64,000 nucleotides of DNA from Gammaproteobacteria bacterium (lineage in GTDB: Bacteria; Pseudomonadota; Gammaproteobacteria; Pseudomonadales; Cellvibrionaceae): contig JAGKWY010000033.1 of NCBI GenBank assembly GCA_021151625.1, positions 1 to 64,000 on the forward strand, read 5' to 3'. The notes under the pieces are model-generated. The model searched no databases. It saw only the letters and a program-made list of their open reading frames with translations, and was not told where the DNA came from. The translations under genes and the position numbers were made by a program. Positions 8,464 to 16,734 of this stretch are shown here, in pieces (position 1 is the first letter of the stretch; each line of letters starts with the position of its first letter).

Positions 8464-9360
8464 ATGATTCGTGCAAGTGTGATTGGTTTGATCCTTGTGC
8501 TGGGGCAGGCGCTCGCTCTAACGGCGCAAGCAAAGCCGCAACTGCTGGCCAGTATCAAACCTCTGGCGCTAATCGCCCAGGAGGTGGCGGGCGACAGGGC
8601 ACAAGTAGATGCACTGCTACCAGTTACCGCATCGCCTCACGATTACCCGCTGAAAATGTCGGATCATCGCCGTTTGCGTGCAGCCGATCTGGTAATTTGG
8701 GTGGGGCCTGAGCTGGAAAGCTTTCTGGCGCGCTCACTGGCGAATATCCCCGCGGAAAAACAGCTGGCTGCTTATGTACTGACTGATCTCTATTGGCCGG
8801 AAGATCAGGCTGGTGACGGCCATCATCATGCCAATCACCAACACCTCAACGGCGACCCTCACTTGTGGCTGGATCCGCGCAATGCCGGGGTGATTGCGCT
8901 GGCGTTGGCGCAAAAGCTGGCACAGTTGGATCCGGCAGGGGCGCAAACCTATCAAACCAATGCAGCGCATTTTGTGTCGTCGGTAGAACAGCTGGACCAG
9001 CAGCTAAATCGGCAGTTGGCGCCGGTAAAAACGCGTGGTTTTGCGGTTTATCACGAGGGTTATAGTCATTTTGTCGGCCGCTATGGTCTGCATCAGGTGG
9101 GTTATGTCACCTACACGCCCGAGCGTCGTGCGGGCGCAAAACATTTGAAAGAGTTGCAAGATGTACTGAAAAAGGAAGGCAAATGTCTATTTGTGGAACC
9201 CTATTATCAAACTGATTCCATGAATGCGATGGTGCAATCGTTGGGATTAAAACTGGGAATGCTGGATCCTATTGGTGGGCAACAGGTATCCAGCTACAGG
9301 GAACTACTCGAAAATCTGGGCAGCAGTTTTCTAACCTGCCTTGCGGATGTTGCCCATTAA
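8464..9360 (+). CDS. znuA: ZnuA periplasmic zinc-binding protein
   Basis: Cluster A-I metal-binding lipocalin-like solute-binding protein that delivers zinc to ZnuB. A signal peptide (IRASVIGLILVLG to AQA) is followed by the zinc ligands: the ASPHDYPLK His, a short acidic/His loop DGHHHANHQH, DPHLWLDP, and a late His in FAVYHEGYSH. The ATG at 8464 is chosen because the open frame upstream of it contains the Zur box and no signal-peptide pattern. It is expressed from the divergent promoter facing zur. Its last 30 bases overlap the convergent small gene at 9331-9612. Confidence 0.93.
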   Translation: MIRASVIGLILVLGQALALTAQAKPQLLASIKPLALIAQEVAGDRAQVDALLPVTASPHDYPLKMSDHRRLRAADLVIWVGPELESFLARSLANIPAEKQLAAYVLTDLYWPEDQAGDGHHHANHQHLNGDPHLWLDPRNAGVIALALAQKLAQLDPAGAQTYQTNAAHFVSSVEQLDQQLNRQLAPVKTRGFAVYHEGYSHFVGRYGLHQVGYVTYTPERRAGAKHLKELQDVLKKEGKCLFVEPYYQTDSMNAMVQSLGLKLGMLDPIGGQQVSSYRELLENLGSSFLTCLADVAH

Positions 9361-9612
9361 GCTGGTAAACGGTTGGCGCATCTTCACGTTGCGTGCCTCC
9401 AACATATCCAATTGCCGTTTATTCAGTTCTATCACAAAGGCATCATAGTACTGGCGTATGTCCCTATCACTGGATGCTCCCGATTCTTTCAGGAGCGACA
9501 ACATACCTTCCTGGGTAGCCATGCGATGGCGCACCCCGGTTTTGTGATAGACACAGCTCGCTAATTGTTGCATACGGAATATTGCCGTTTGGGAAAAGAT
9601 CAAGGTGTCCAT
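9331..9612 (-). CDS. Small protein of unknown function (93 aa)
   Basis: I do not recognise a family. The 93-residue product is predicted soluble and mostly helical, with one Cys, and has no signal peptide or membrane segment. A strong Shine-Dalgarno GGAGG lies six to seven bases before the ATG, which is the best evidence that it is translated. Its end overlaps the 3' end of znuA by 30 bases on the opposite strand, so the two transcripts would be convergent. No zinc-related feature is visible that would tie it to the znu locus. Confidence 0.5.
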   Translation of the reverse strand: MDTLIFSQTAIFRMQQLASCVYHKTGVRHRMATQEGMLSLLKESGASSDRDIRQYYDAFVIELNKRQLDMLEARNVKMRQPFTSLMGNIRKAG

Positions 9613-9962
9613 GACAGCCTCCAGTTTGTTAAAAACAGGGTCAACACCAACAACCCGGACTAAAAAGCAACAAGGCGCTCACTCTCCAGACAAGGCCACA
9701 CACCAAAAGAGGCTGCGAAAAATCCCGTCTACAATTCGAGTCTAGGTTAGAAAATAATCAGCGCGAGGGGCTTACGCGCCAGATGAACAGCAAATTACAA
9801 ATTTGTGATACGCACAAAAAAAGAGCCCCGCCGCGATATAACAGAAAGCTATATGGTCGTCAGCAGGGCTAATACACGAGGAGAAAATAAGGGAGATAGT
9901 CCAATAAAAACAAAAGCTTAAAGAAGCTTGCTGCGCCAGAGACCAGCTGGCGCAGTTATCAC
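9613..9962. other. Intergenic stretch with leftward hairpins
   Basis: No gene is seen in these 350 bases. On the minus strand, downstream of the 84-aa gene, there are two hairpins: CTGCGCCAG/CTGGCGCAG (9931-9955) and a larger imperfect one (9821-9870) ending in GGGGCTCTTTTTTT. The rest should hold the promoter of the 93-aa gene, but I see no clear -35/-10 pair. Confidence 0.5.
9816..9870 (-). terminator. Probable leftward terminator
   Basis: Read on the minus strand, AGCCCTGCTG pairs imperfectly with CGGCGGGGCT across a loop region, and seven T follow. It would end transcription of the 84-aa secreted protein gene. Confidence 0.5.
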
Positions 9963-10217
9963 TTAACGCTCAAAAGTCTGGGCCAGTTTGGCTTCCAGTT
10001 GCTCGTCGAGTTTGGCACCGGCCTTCTCTGTCAGAGCATCAATCTTTTGATCCAGTTCTTCAGCAATACGCGCTTCCGCGTCCTCCTGAGTTTCTACCCA
10101 GGCAGTCTTAACGCCAATGTCGGCAGCAGCCAGGGCCAGAGCTTGATCTTTAGCTTCATCGGCGTAAGCGCCAGTTGCAGCCAGTAAAGTAACTAATAAG
10201 AGAGCAGTCTTTTTCAT
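9963..10217 (-). CDS. Small exported coiled-coil protein (84 aa)
   Basis: The product has a clear Sec signal peptide (MKKTALLLVTLLAATGAYA, cleavage after AYA). A mature part of about 65 residues follows, almost entirely charged helix: EDAEARIAEELDQKIDAL and a repeat-like AGAKLDEQLEAKLAQ, which suggests a coiled coil. GGAGGA precedes the ATG at good spacing and a hairpin lies just after the stop. It would be periplasmic. Its size, acidity and helical repeats recall small Lpp-like or chaperone-like periplasmic proteins, but it has no lipobox and I cannot name a family. Confidence 0.65.
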   Translation of the reverse strand: MKKTALLLVTLLAATGAYADEAKDQALALAAADIGVKTAWVETQEDAEARIAEELDQKIDALTEKAGAKLDEQLEAKLAQTFER

Positions 10218-10436
10218 CGTGGGGTTCCTCCATTCGATGGTTTACAAATCCAGTTGCCTTGTGAGCAACCTTTCTGTTTGTTGCTAAAGGGTTTAGGTTC
10301 ACCAGTAACGCCACATTCCGCCAACAGTCAGAATGAGTGTTACCTGCCTTGTGTAAAGGGGGATGGTAAATCTCGTGGTTGGGCCATTGGTGGTATCCTT
10401 CTGCCCATTCAAAACCTTGCTAAGACCCCTATTCCT

Positions 10437-13223
10437 ATGAATCAACCACAGAATTCAGCACCACTGGTGCTAGTCGATGGCTCTTCCTATCTCTATCGCG
10501 CTTACCACGCATTGCCGCCGCTCACTAATTCCAAAGGCCAGCCTACCGGTGCGGTAAAAGGTGTGGTCAATATGATGCGCCGCCTGCGCAAGGACTATCC
10601 CGCGAGTCAGATAGCAGTAGTGTTTGATGCGAAAGGCAAAACCTTCCGCGATGAGATGTATGCCGACTACAAAGCCAATCGCCCGCCCATGCCCGATGAC
10701 TTGCGCCCGCAAGTGCAGCCCATTCACGACATAGTACAAGCCATGGGGTTGCCGCTATTTGTGATTGAAGGTGTGGAGGCGGACGATGTCATTGGTACGC
10801 TCGCACGTCAGGCAACCGAGCAGCAAATGCCAGTGGTTATTTCCACTGGCGACAAGGACATGGCGCAGCTGGTGAACGAACATGTGACCTTGGTTAACAC
10901 CATGACAGACACAGTGCTGGATATTCCCGGCGTGAATTCCAAATACGGTTTTGGTCCGGAATTAATGATCGATTACCTCGCACTCATGGGCGACAAGGTT
11001 GATAACATTCCCGGCGTACCAGGTGTAGGCGAAAAAACCGCGCAGGGATTAATTCAGGGCGCAGGCGGTTTGGATGCAATCTATGCGGATTTGGAAAAAA
11101 TTCGCACGCTCTCATTTCGCGGCGCGAAAACTATGCCGGAAAAGTTAATCGAGCATCGCGAGATGGCGTATTTATCTTATCGGTTGGCAACCATTAAAAC
11201 CGATGTGGAATTGCCCTTTGGTCCCGCTGAAATTATTTGTCAGCCTGCTGATAACTCGCGCTTGCAAGAATTATTTGAAGATCTGGAATTTAAAAGTTGG
11301 GTAACTGAATTAAGTAAGGCAGCAGCGGGTATTACTCCGGCTGTTGCAAGCGCGATTACAGCAACAGAGGCAATAACAGTCGAAGAAAATATAGCACCGC
11401 CAGTTATCGCCGTTGAAAAACATTACGACATAATTACCGACAAAAATATATTTGCCAATTGGTTGGCGCGTTTACAACAGGCCAGCGCGTTTTCGTTTGA
11501 TACGGAAACCACTGCGCTGGAAATTATGGACGCAAAAATTGTTGGTTTAAGTTTTGCCATTGAAGCGGGTATTGCCGCATATATTCCCTGCGGGCACGAC
11601 TACATGGGGGCACCGGAACAATTGCCGCTGGAGTGGGTGCTCGAACAATTAAAACCAATTTTGGAAGATGAGAAAAAGATAAAAATTGGCCAGAATTTAA
11701 AATACGATCGCAGTGTGCTGCTCAATTACGGTATTGAATTGCGCGGCATTGAATTCGATACCATGCTTGAATCCTATGTGTGGAATTCCATCGGTAGTCG
11801 CCACAACATGGATGACCTTGCGCAAAATTATCTCGACTACAAAACCGTTACCTTTGAAGAAATTGCCGGCAAGGGTGCCAAGCAACTCAGCTTTAACCAA
11901 TTGAAAATTGAAGATGCTGGCCATTATGCGGCGGAAGATGCCGATATCACTCTGCGACTGCACCAATATTTCTGGCCGCAGCTGGAAAAAGTGGCCAGTC
12001 TGAAATCAGTATTTCAGACTATTGAAATGCCGCTGTTGCCAGTGTTGTCGCATATTGAGCGCAACGGCGCTTTGGTGGATGCAAAACTATTGGGGCAACA
12101 TAGCGTGGAATTGGGGGAGCGCTTAACCCAACTGGAGCGTAAAGCCTATGAAATTGCCGGGCAGGAATTTAATTTAAGTTCGCCCAAACAGTTGGGTGTA
12201 ATTTTATTTGAGCAGCAAAAGTTACCCATTATAAAAAAAACACCAACAGGAACGCCATCGACAGCGGAAGAAGTATTGCAAGAGCTTGCGCTCGATTATC
12301 CGCTGCCAAAAGTGTTGATGGAATATCGAGGCCTGGCGAAATTAAAATCGACTTACACCGATAAATTGCCGTTGGAGATTAACAAGCGCACTGGTCGTAT
12401 CCATACCAGCTATCATCAGGCGGTAGCGGCAACGGGGCGTTTGTCATCACAAGATCCCAACTTGCAAAATATTCCGATCAAAACTGAAGAAGGGCGCCGT
12501 ATTCGTCAGGCATTTATTGCTCCTGCGGGTTATAAATTGGTTGCTGCTGACTACTCGCAAATTGAATTGCGCATTATGGCGCACTTGTCTGATGACGCCG
12601 GTTTGTTAAGCGCATTTGAAAAAGGCCTGGATGTACATCGCGCAACCGCAGCAGAAGTTTTTGGTGTGGGGCTGGATGCGGTGACCCATGAAATGCGTCG
12701 CAGTGCAAAGGCGATTAACTTTGGTTTGATCTACGGCATGTCTGCCTTTGGCCTCGCCAAACAATTACATGTGGGGCGCAACGAAGCGCAGCAGTATATT
12801 GATCGTTATTTTGAGCGCTACCCGGGTGTGCAGCGCTATATGAATAATATCCGCTCACTCGCTCATGAGCAGGGCTATGTGGAAACGATTTTTGGTCGCC
12901 GTTTATATTTGCCAGATATCAATGCCAAAAATAAAAATTTCCAGATGGCTGCCGAGCGCACGGCAATTAATGCCCCTATGCAAGGCACAGCTGCTGATAT
13001 CATCAAAACTGCCATGATTAAAGTGCAGGCGTGGCTGGATGAAACCAAGCTTGATGCAAAAATTATTATGCAGGTGCACGACGAACTTGTTTTGGAAGTA
13101 GCCGAAGCGCAATTGGATCTGGTGCGTGCAGGGTTAATCGAGCGCATGTCCGCTGCGGCCAACCTAAAGGTCCCGTTACTGGTGGAAGCCGGTGTAGGAA
13201 ATAATTGGGACGAGGCGCACTAA
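10437..13223 (+). CDS. polA: DNA polymerase I
   Basis: Full-length 928-residue Pol I, used for Okazaki fragment processing and repair. In order: an N-terminal 5'-3' exonuclease (LVDGSSYLYRAYHALPPL, then GDKDMAQLV); a proofreading 3'-5' exonuclease with FDTETTALE near residue 354 and a later AAEDADITLRL; and the polymerase with ADYSQIELRIMAHLS near 704, the O-helix RRSAKAINFGLIYGMSAFG, and VHDELVLEV near 880. The exonuclease acidic residues are kept, so proofreading should be active. The open frame extends 61 codons further upstream, but homology starts at the ATG at 10437. Confidence 0.97.
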   Translation: MNQPQNSAPLVLVDGSSYLYRAYHALPPLTNSKGQPTGAVKGVVNMMRRLRKDYPASQIAVVFDAKGKTFRDEMYADYKANRPPMPDDLRPQVQPIHDIVQAMGLPLFVIEGVEADDVIGTLARQATEQQMPVVISTGDKDMAQLVNEHVTLVNTMTDTVLDIPGVNSKYGFGPELMIDYLALMGDKVDNIPGVPGVGEKTAQGLIQGAGGLDAIYADLEKIRTLSFRGAKTMPEKLIEHREMAYLSYRLATIKTDVELPFGPAEIICQPADNSRLQELFEDLEFKSWVTELSKAAAGITPAVASAITATEAITVEENIAPPVIAVEKHYDIITDKNIFANWLARLQQASAFSFDTETTALEIMDAKIVGLSFAIEAGIAAYIPCGHDYMGAPEQLPLEWVLEQLKPILEDEKKIKIGQNLKYDRSVLLNYGIELRGIEFDTMLESYVWNSIGSRHNMDDLAQNYLDYKTVTFEEIAGKGAKQLSFNQLKIEDAGHYAAEDADITLRLHQYFWPQLEKVASLKSVFQTIEMPLLPVLSHIERNGALVDAKLLGQHSVELGERLTQLERKAYEIAGQEFNLSSPKQLGVILFEQQKLPIIKKTPTGTPSTAEEVLQELALDYPLPKVLMEYRGLAKLKSTYTDKLPLEINKRTGRIHTSYHQAVAATGRLSSQDPNLQNIPIKTEEGRRIRQAFIAPAGYKLVAADYSQIELRIMAHLSDDAGLLSAFEKGLDVHRATAAEVFGVGLDAVTHEMRRSAKAINFGLIYGMSAFGLAKQLHVGRNEAQQYIDRYFERYPGVQRYMNNIRSLAHEQGYVETIFGRRLYLPDINAKNKNFQMAAERTAINAPMQGTAADIIKTAMIKVQAWLDETKLDAKIIMQVHDELVLEVAEAQLDLVRAGLIERMSAAANLKVPLLVEAGVGNNWDEAH

Positions 13224-13293
13224 ACCTGTTGCTATGCTTACAAGGAGGTAATGCCCCGGTAAAAAATCTGAGTAGGAGAGGGAGTTGTTGTTA

Positions 13294-14211
13294 ATGCGAA
13301 AAATAATAAGCTTGTGTTTAATGCAGCTATTGCTGCTTGTCGCAGCTGGCGTGCACGCTGAACTCGTAGTCAGCCATCGCTCCCCTTATGCGCCCGGTGA
13401 TACCCATCATGAATACAGCACCGCGCTCTTGCAACTTGCGCTGGAAAAAACGCGTGCTGACTATGGCGATTTTCGCCTTAACCCCATTCCACCACGCAAT
13501 TACGCTCGCGCGCTCAAGGCGCTGGTGGATGATTCCTATCCCAATTTGGTCATTGAAACCAGTTATGAGCAGTCGCTAGCGCGCAACGGCAAGTTGACCT
13601 TTATTAATTTTCCCGTGGATTTGGGTGTGCTTGGCTACCGTGTTTGCTTTATGAGTCCCAAACTCAAAGCGGCCGGGCTGAATGTTAAAACCTTAAGGGA
13701 TCTATTGCCCTATACCTTTGCCCATGGTGTGGGTTGGGCCGATACCACCATCTTTCGCCACAATGGCCTCAAGGTGCGTGAGATAGATAATTATGACGCG
13801 ATTTTTTTAATGGTGATTGGCGGACGAGTCGATTTTTTTTGCCGGGGCGGTAATGAGGTGCTGGGTGAAATGGAGCAATTCAGCCAGCTTGATAATCTAA
13901 TGATCGATGATCAATTTATGTTGGTCTATCCGCTACCCAGATTCTTTTACTTTAATGCCAGGAGCAAAGTGGCGCAGGAACGGATCGAGGAAGGGTTAAA
14001 GCGTGCCTATAGCGATGGATCGCTGCAATCCCTGTGGAAGAGTTATTACCAAGCTAGTCTGGATTATGTGAAGTTGAAAGGGCGTACTGTTATCCGTATG
14101 AAAAACCCCCTGGTGCAGGATTTGGAGGTTTTTCCGGTAATGGATTTTATGGATTTACTGGACCAAAAAGTGCCACAAACACAAGCAGCACCCTCATCCA
14201 AAACAAAATAA
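13294..14211 (+). CDS. Periplasmic substrate-binding-like protein (SBP_bac_3 type)
   Basis: An exported protein of about 305 residues. A signal peptide ends at GVHA, and a two-lobed binding-protein fold resembling family 3 amino-acid-binding proteins follows, with patterns such as NYARALKALVDDSYPNLVIE and LDNLMIDDQFMLVYPLP. No permease or ATPase is adjacent. Orphan proteins of this kind often act as sensors or have lost transport, so the ligand is unknown. GAGAGGGAG precedes the ATG at 13294, which I prefer to the TTG/TTG/ATG run just before it. It lies 70 bases downstream of polA. Confidence 0.7.
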   Translation: MRKIISLCLMQLLLLVAAGVHAELVVSHRSPYAPGDTHHEYSTALLQLALEKTRADYGDFRLNPIPPRNYARALKALVDDSYPNLVIETSYEQSLARNGKLTFINFPVDLGVLGYRVCFMSPKLKAAGLNVKTLRDLLPYTFAHGVGWADTTIFRHNGLKVREIDNYDAIFLMVIGGRVDFFCRGGNEVLGEMEQFSQLDNLMIDDQFMLVYPLPRFFYFNARSKVAQERIEEGLKRAYSDGSLQSLWKSYYQASLDYVKLKGRTVIRMKNPLVQDLEVFPVMDFMDLLDQKVPQTQAAPSSKTK

Positions 14212-14307
14212 TGCGCAATTTAATACAAATATATTTTATTAAGTGTTTGATTTATAAGAAAATTAATAATTAACAAAAAATTGTGCAACTTTTTTTGTAA
14301 AAAGATT
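14212..14307. other. AT-rich spacer before the sRNA promoter
   Basis: This very AT-rich sequence contains no open frame. It separates the binding-protein gene from the sigma-E-like promoter and probably acts as an upstream promoter element; no other structure is visible. Confidence 0.4.
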
Positions 14308-14335
14308 GAACTTAATAGAAAGGGGGCGGGTCTCA
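14308..14335 (+). promoter_or_regulatory. Sigma-E/AlgU-type promoter for the candidate sRNA
   Basis: GAACTT, 17 bases, then TCTCA. This fits the extracytoplasmic sigma-E (RpoE/AlgU) promoter pattern GAACTT-N16/17-TCnnA. Transcription would begin about 6-8 bases later, near 14342, with no protein-coding start downstream. Confidence 0.65.
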
Positions 14336-14341
14336 GTAATG

Positions 14342-14445
14342 TGTGTTTTACGATCATGAGCTAACTCCTCCCCTAATGGCGCTTAAGCCAGCTGAGCGAA
14401 GTTTTTAGATGCTAAGCAAACCCCGGATCTTCCGGGGTTTTTTTT
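14342..14445 (+). ncRNA. Candidate envelope-stress small RNA in the Spot 42/ErsA position
   Basis: The roughly 100-nt region begins after a sigma-E-like promoter and ends at a strong intrinsic terminator, a 10-bp stem AAACCCCGGA/TCCGGGGTTT followed by eight T. It holds no open frame longer than a few codons. A C-rich single-stranded segment (CTAACTCCTCCCCTAA, 14361-14376) could pair with ribosome-binding sites. The location between polA and engB is the known position of Spot 42 in enterics and of ErsA in Pseudomonas; ErsA is AlgU-dependent. Sequence identity to either was not tested, so homology is inferred from position, promoter type and layout. Confidence 0.65.
14418..14445 (+). terminator. 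Intrinsic terminator of the candidate sRNA
   Basis: A perfect 10-bp stem with a 3-base loop (TCT) leads directly into eight T. Confidence 0.9.
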
Positions 14446-14634
14446 GCCCGAAATTTCTGCCTGCACGCTGAATTGTGCAAAAACTGTTGCAGTTACAAAG
14501 CTTTACGTTTTGGCCAGAACTTTTCCGGGATTGCCTTGGTCTGAGGTTACAGTTGATTAACGCTGACCTGTTGGAAAATAGCGCTCAGCCTGGTTGTCCT
14601 GCTTGTTTTTTTGTCTTGTCCTTGGTCGTCTGAC
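14446..14634. other. Spacer between the sRNA and engB
   Basis: I translated this stretch on the minus strand in three frames to look for the missing engB C-terminus and found none. No promoter or repeat is obvious. Confidence 0.4.
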
Positions 14635-15096
14635 CTAAGCCCATCTGGCATCACCCCAAGGGTGCCAGTTTTTATCCGATGATTTACCCAAATCATCGGA
14701 TTTTTTTTCGAGCATGGTGGTATCAAACTCCTGCAGCGGATGGCGTATATCCATCAACAGCACCAGGCCCTTAAGACTTTGGCGTTTTTGCAAGTATTCG
14801 GATAGATCGCGCTGCCATTTCTCTTTTTGCTCGCGCGATACCTTGGCGTAACCGTAGCCGGGCAGGTCAACCAGGCGCTGGGTGTCGCTCAGGTTGAAGA
14901 AGTTAATCAGTTGGGTGCGTCCCGGGGTCTTACTGGTGCGCGCCAGTTTCTGGTTGGTCAAGGCATTGATAGCGCTGGATTTACCCGCGTTGGAGCGGCC
15001 GGCAAAGGCCACTTCATGGCCTACTTCGGGTGGGCACTCGCGGATACTGGGGGCGCTCTTGGTAAAATAAGCCTTGGTAAATACGATCTCGGTCAA
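14635..15096 (-). CDS. engB: EngB/YihA ribosome-assembly GTPase, C-terminally truncated
   Basis: Residues 1-130 are a clear EngB (YsxC), the essential GTPase for 50S subunit assembly: G1 GRSNAGKSS near residue 33, the G2 Thr in [10 protein letters not shown]3 DLPGYGYAK, and [11 protein letters not shown]. Normal EngB has about 200-210 residues. Here the match stops after EFDTTML and a foreign 24-residue end follows, encoded by two inverted repeats. The G4 TKAD and G5 SA motifs and the last helices are absent, so guanine specificity would be lost. Either this copy is dead and another engB exists, or the 3' part is a local deletion in the assembly. Confidence 0.8.
   Translation of the reverse strand: MTEIVFTKAYFTKSAPSIRECPPEVGHEVAFAGRSNAGKSSAINALTNQKLARTSKTPGRTQLINFFNLSDTQRLVDLPGYGYAKVSREQKEKWQRDLSEYLQKRQSLKGLVLLMDIRHPLQEFDTTMLEKKSDDLGKSSDKNWHPWGDARWA
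14646..14708 (+). repeat. Two adjacent hairpins replacing the engB 3' end
   Basis: The first is an imperfect inverted repeat at 14646-14667 (TGGCA...TGCCA). The second, at 14674-14701, has a perfect 12-bp stem (ATCCGATGATTT/AAATCATCGGAT, loop ACCC). A run of eight T follows on the plus strand, so it looks like a rightward terminator although it lies inside the engB frame. Confidence 0.75.
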
Positions 15097-15143
15097 GATA
15101 ATAACCCTTCAAAATAGTGTGTTATTACCGCGTTGGTAATATA

Positions 15144-15749
15144 ATGCCGCCGCTTTTACCGGAAGCAGCAGTCTGTGGTGCTTGCCATGGCGCTGACGGC
15201 AACAGCATGGTTGGAACCTTTCCTAAATTGGCTGGCTTGGGCGAAAGATACCTGTTGAAGCAAATGTCAGATATCCAGGCATGGGATCTGGAAACTGATG
15301 CGGCCAAGAAAGAAGTGACTGGTCGTAAAGTCGCCGAAATGACTGGCTTGCTCGCCAAAATGACCAAACAGGATTTGGAAGATCTGGCTGCACACTTTGC
15401 TGCACAGACTACCCAATTGTCTGGCTCCAAGAAAATCGAAGTGCAGGTTAACTCGGGTATCAAAGTAGATGGCCTTGAATTGGGTGAGCGCACCTACCGC
15501 GCTGGCAACCCCACTACCGGTGTTCCTGCTTGTACCGGCTGTCACGCGCCAGATGGCAAGGGCAATATCCCGGCCGGCTTCCCGCGCTTGAGCGGTCAAC
15601 ATCCTGAGTACATTGAGAAACAACTGCGTGCATTCCGCGCCGGTGACCGCAAGAATGACGGCGATCAATTCATCATGCGCTCTGTTGCCGACAAGATGAG
15701 CGACGCTGAAATTATTGCACTGGCCAACTACATAGCTGGCTTGAACTAA
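15144..15749 (+). CDS. Cytochrome c4, diheme, signal peptide missing
   Basis: A diheme c-type cytochrome with CGACH near residue 11 and CTGCH near residue 130, each followed by a C4-type domain with a distal Met. Cytochrome c4 is normally a periplasmic electron carrier to terminal oxidases. The oddity is the N-terminus: only about ten residues precede the first heme site. The hydrophobic signal peptide and first mature residues, needed for export and heme attachment, are absent. The frame opens at a GTG at 15117; the ATG at 15144 is used here and neither has a clear Shine-Dalgarno. The gene order engB, c4, dsbA matches Pseudomonas, so the 5' end has probably been deleted. Confidence 0.85.
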   Translation: MPPLLPEAAVCGACHGADGNSMVGTFPKLAGLGERYLLKQMSDIQAWDLETDAAKKEVTGRKVAEMTGLLAKMTKQDLEDLAAHFAAQTTQLSGSKKIEVQVNSGIKVDGLELGERTYRAGNPTTGVPACTGCHAPDGKGNIPAGFPRLSGQHPEYIEKQLRAFRAGDRKNDGDQFIMRSVADKMSDAEIIALANYIAGLN

Positions 15750-15772
15750 GCAACAACCGCTTGCAGGGCGAT

Positions 15773-15801
15773 AAAAAGGGCGACTTCGGTCGCCTTTTTT
15801 G
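15773..15801 (+). terminator. Terminator after cytochrome c4
   Basis: The stem AAAGGGCGAC/GTCGCCTTTT has a TTCG-type loop and six T follow. Confidence 0.85.
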
Positions 15802-15944
15802 TGTCTGCTCTTTACAGATGGAGGCAGGCGCTGGAAAATCCGGGCCACGCGGGGAACTTGCCGGGCGCGAATGTGACTAATCAGGCAGAATTCCCCTGAC
15901 ACTTACACCATTAACATTACACAATAAAAGATTGAGGAGCGTTT

Positions 15945-16577
15945 ATGCGTATTTTGGTTGCCCTGCTGGGTCTGGTTTTCTCCCTGAGTGCCTGCGCCCA
16001 GGAAAAGGCGGGTGAATATTTGGAAGGCCAGCACTATGTGGTGTTGGAAACCCCGGTGCGCACCGCCGACCCCAGCAAGATTGAAGTGGCCGAAGTATTC
16101 GCCTACTCCTGCCCACATTGCTTCCATTTCGAACCGTTGTTGCAAGCTTGGGAAAAGAAAATGCCAGCCGATGTATATCTGGTGCAAACCCACGCTATGT
16201 GGAATCCGAGCATGGAGCCATTGATTCGCGGTTACTACACCTCCTTAACCCTGAAAGTGAAAGAGCAAACCCATATGGCAGTGTTTAACGCCCTGCATAT
16301 GGAGCACAAAAACTTTTCTACTGCTGAGGAATGGGCTGATTTCTTTGCTACCTATGGTGTAGACAAGGCTAAGGCTATTAGCACCTACAACTCCTTTGGT
16401 GTAACCAGCCAGATTAAACAAGCTGAAGCGCGCGCGCGCGGCTACAAGGTGACTGGTACTCCTGAATTGGTAGTGAATGGCAAATATCGCATCAGTTCCC
16501 GCGCGACCGGTGGTCATGAAGAAATGCTGAAAGTGGCAGATTTCCTGGTCGCCAAAGAGCGCGCTGCGAAAAAATAA
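15945..16577 (+). CDS. dsbA: DsbA-type thiol:disulfide oxidoreductase, possible lipoprotein
   Basis: A thioredoxin-fold oxidase that introduces disulfides into exported proteins. The active site CPHC is at residues 56-59, the cis-Pro is in KVTGTPELVV, and the length (210) is normal. The leader MRILVALLGLVFSLSAC ends in LSAC, which resembles a lipobox, so the protein may be anchored as a lipoprotein instead of being free in the periplasm like E. coli DsbA. TTGAGGAGCG precedes the ATG. Its exported clients in the window would include the T2SS substrates and cysteine-containing periplasmic proteins. It lies downstream of cytochrome c4, with a terminator between them and its own promoter region. 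Confidence 0.92.
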   Translation: MRILVALLGLVFSLSACAQEKAGEYLEGQHYVVLETPVRTADPSKIEVAEVFAYSCPHCFHFEPLLQAWEKKMPADVYLVQTHAMWNPSMEPLIRGYYTSLTLKVKEQTHMAVFNALHMEHKNFSTAEEWADFFATYGVDKAKAISTYNSFGVTSQIKQAEARARGYKVTGTPELVVNGKYRISSRATGGHEEMLKVADFLVAKERAAKK

Positions 16578-16602
16578 TTTCCGCATCCGAGCTGCTTTTT
16601 CC

Positions 16603-16640
16603 AAAGCCCGCATCTGCATAAGGTGCGGGCTTTGTTTTTT
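16603..16640 (+). terminator. Terminator after dsbA
   Basis: The stem AAAGCCCGCA/TGCGGGCTTT is followed by GTTTTTT. Confidence 0.9.
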
Positions 16641-16734
16641 CCAGTGTTTTTATAGCCGCCAGCCATAGACGCCCGGTTCCCTGTCTATACTCAGTCTTAC
16701 CTTTACAGCGAGCCAGCGGGTGTGCAAACAGTTT

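Noticed and set aside
14342..14445. Considering the RNA as true Spot 42
   Set aside because: Position fits, but the promoter is sigma-E-like instead of CRP/sigma-70 and I see no Spot 42 sequence match; ErsA-type is closer.
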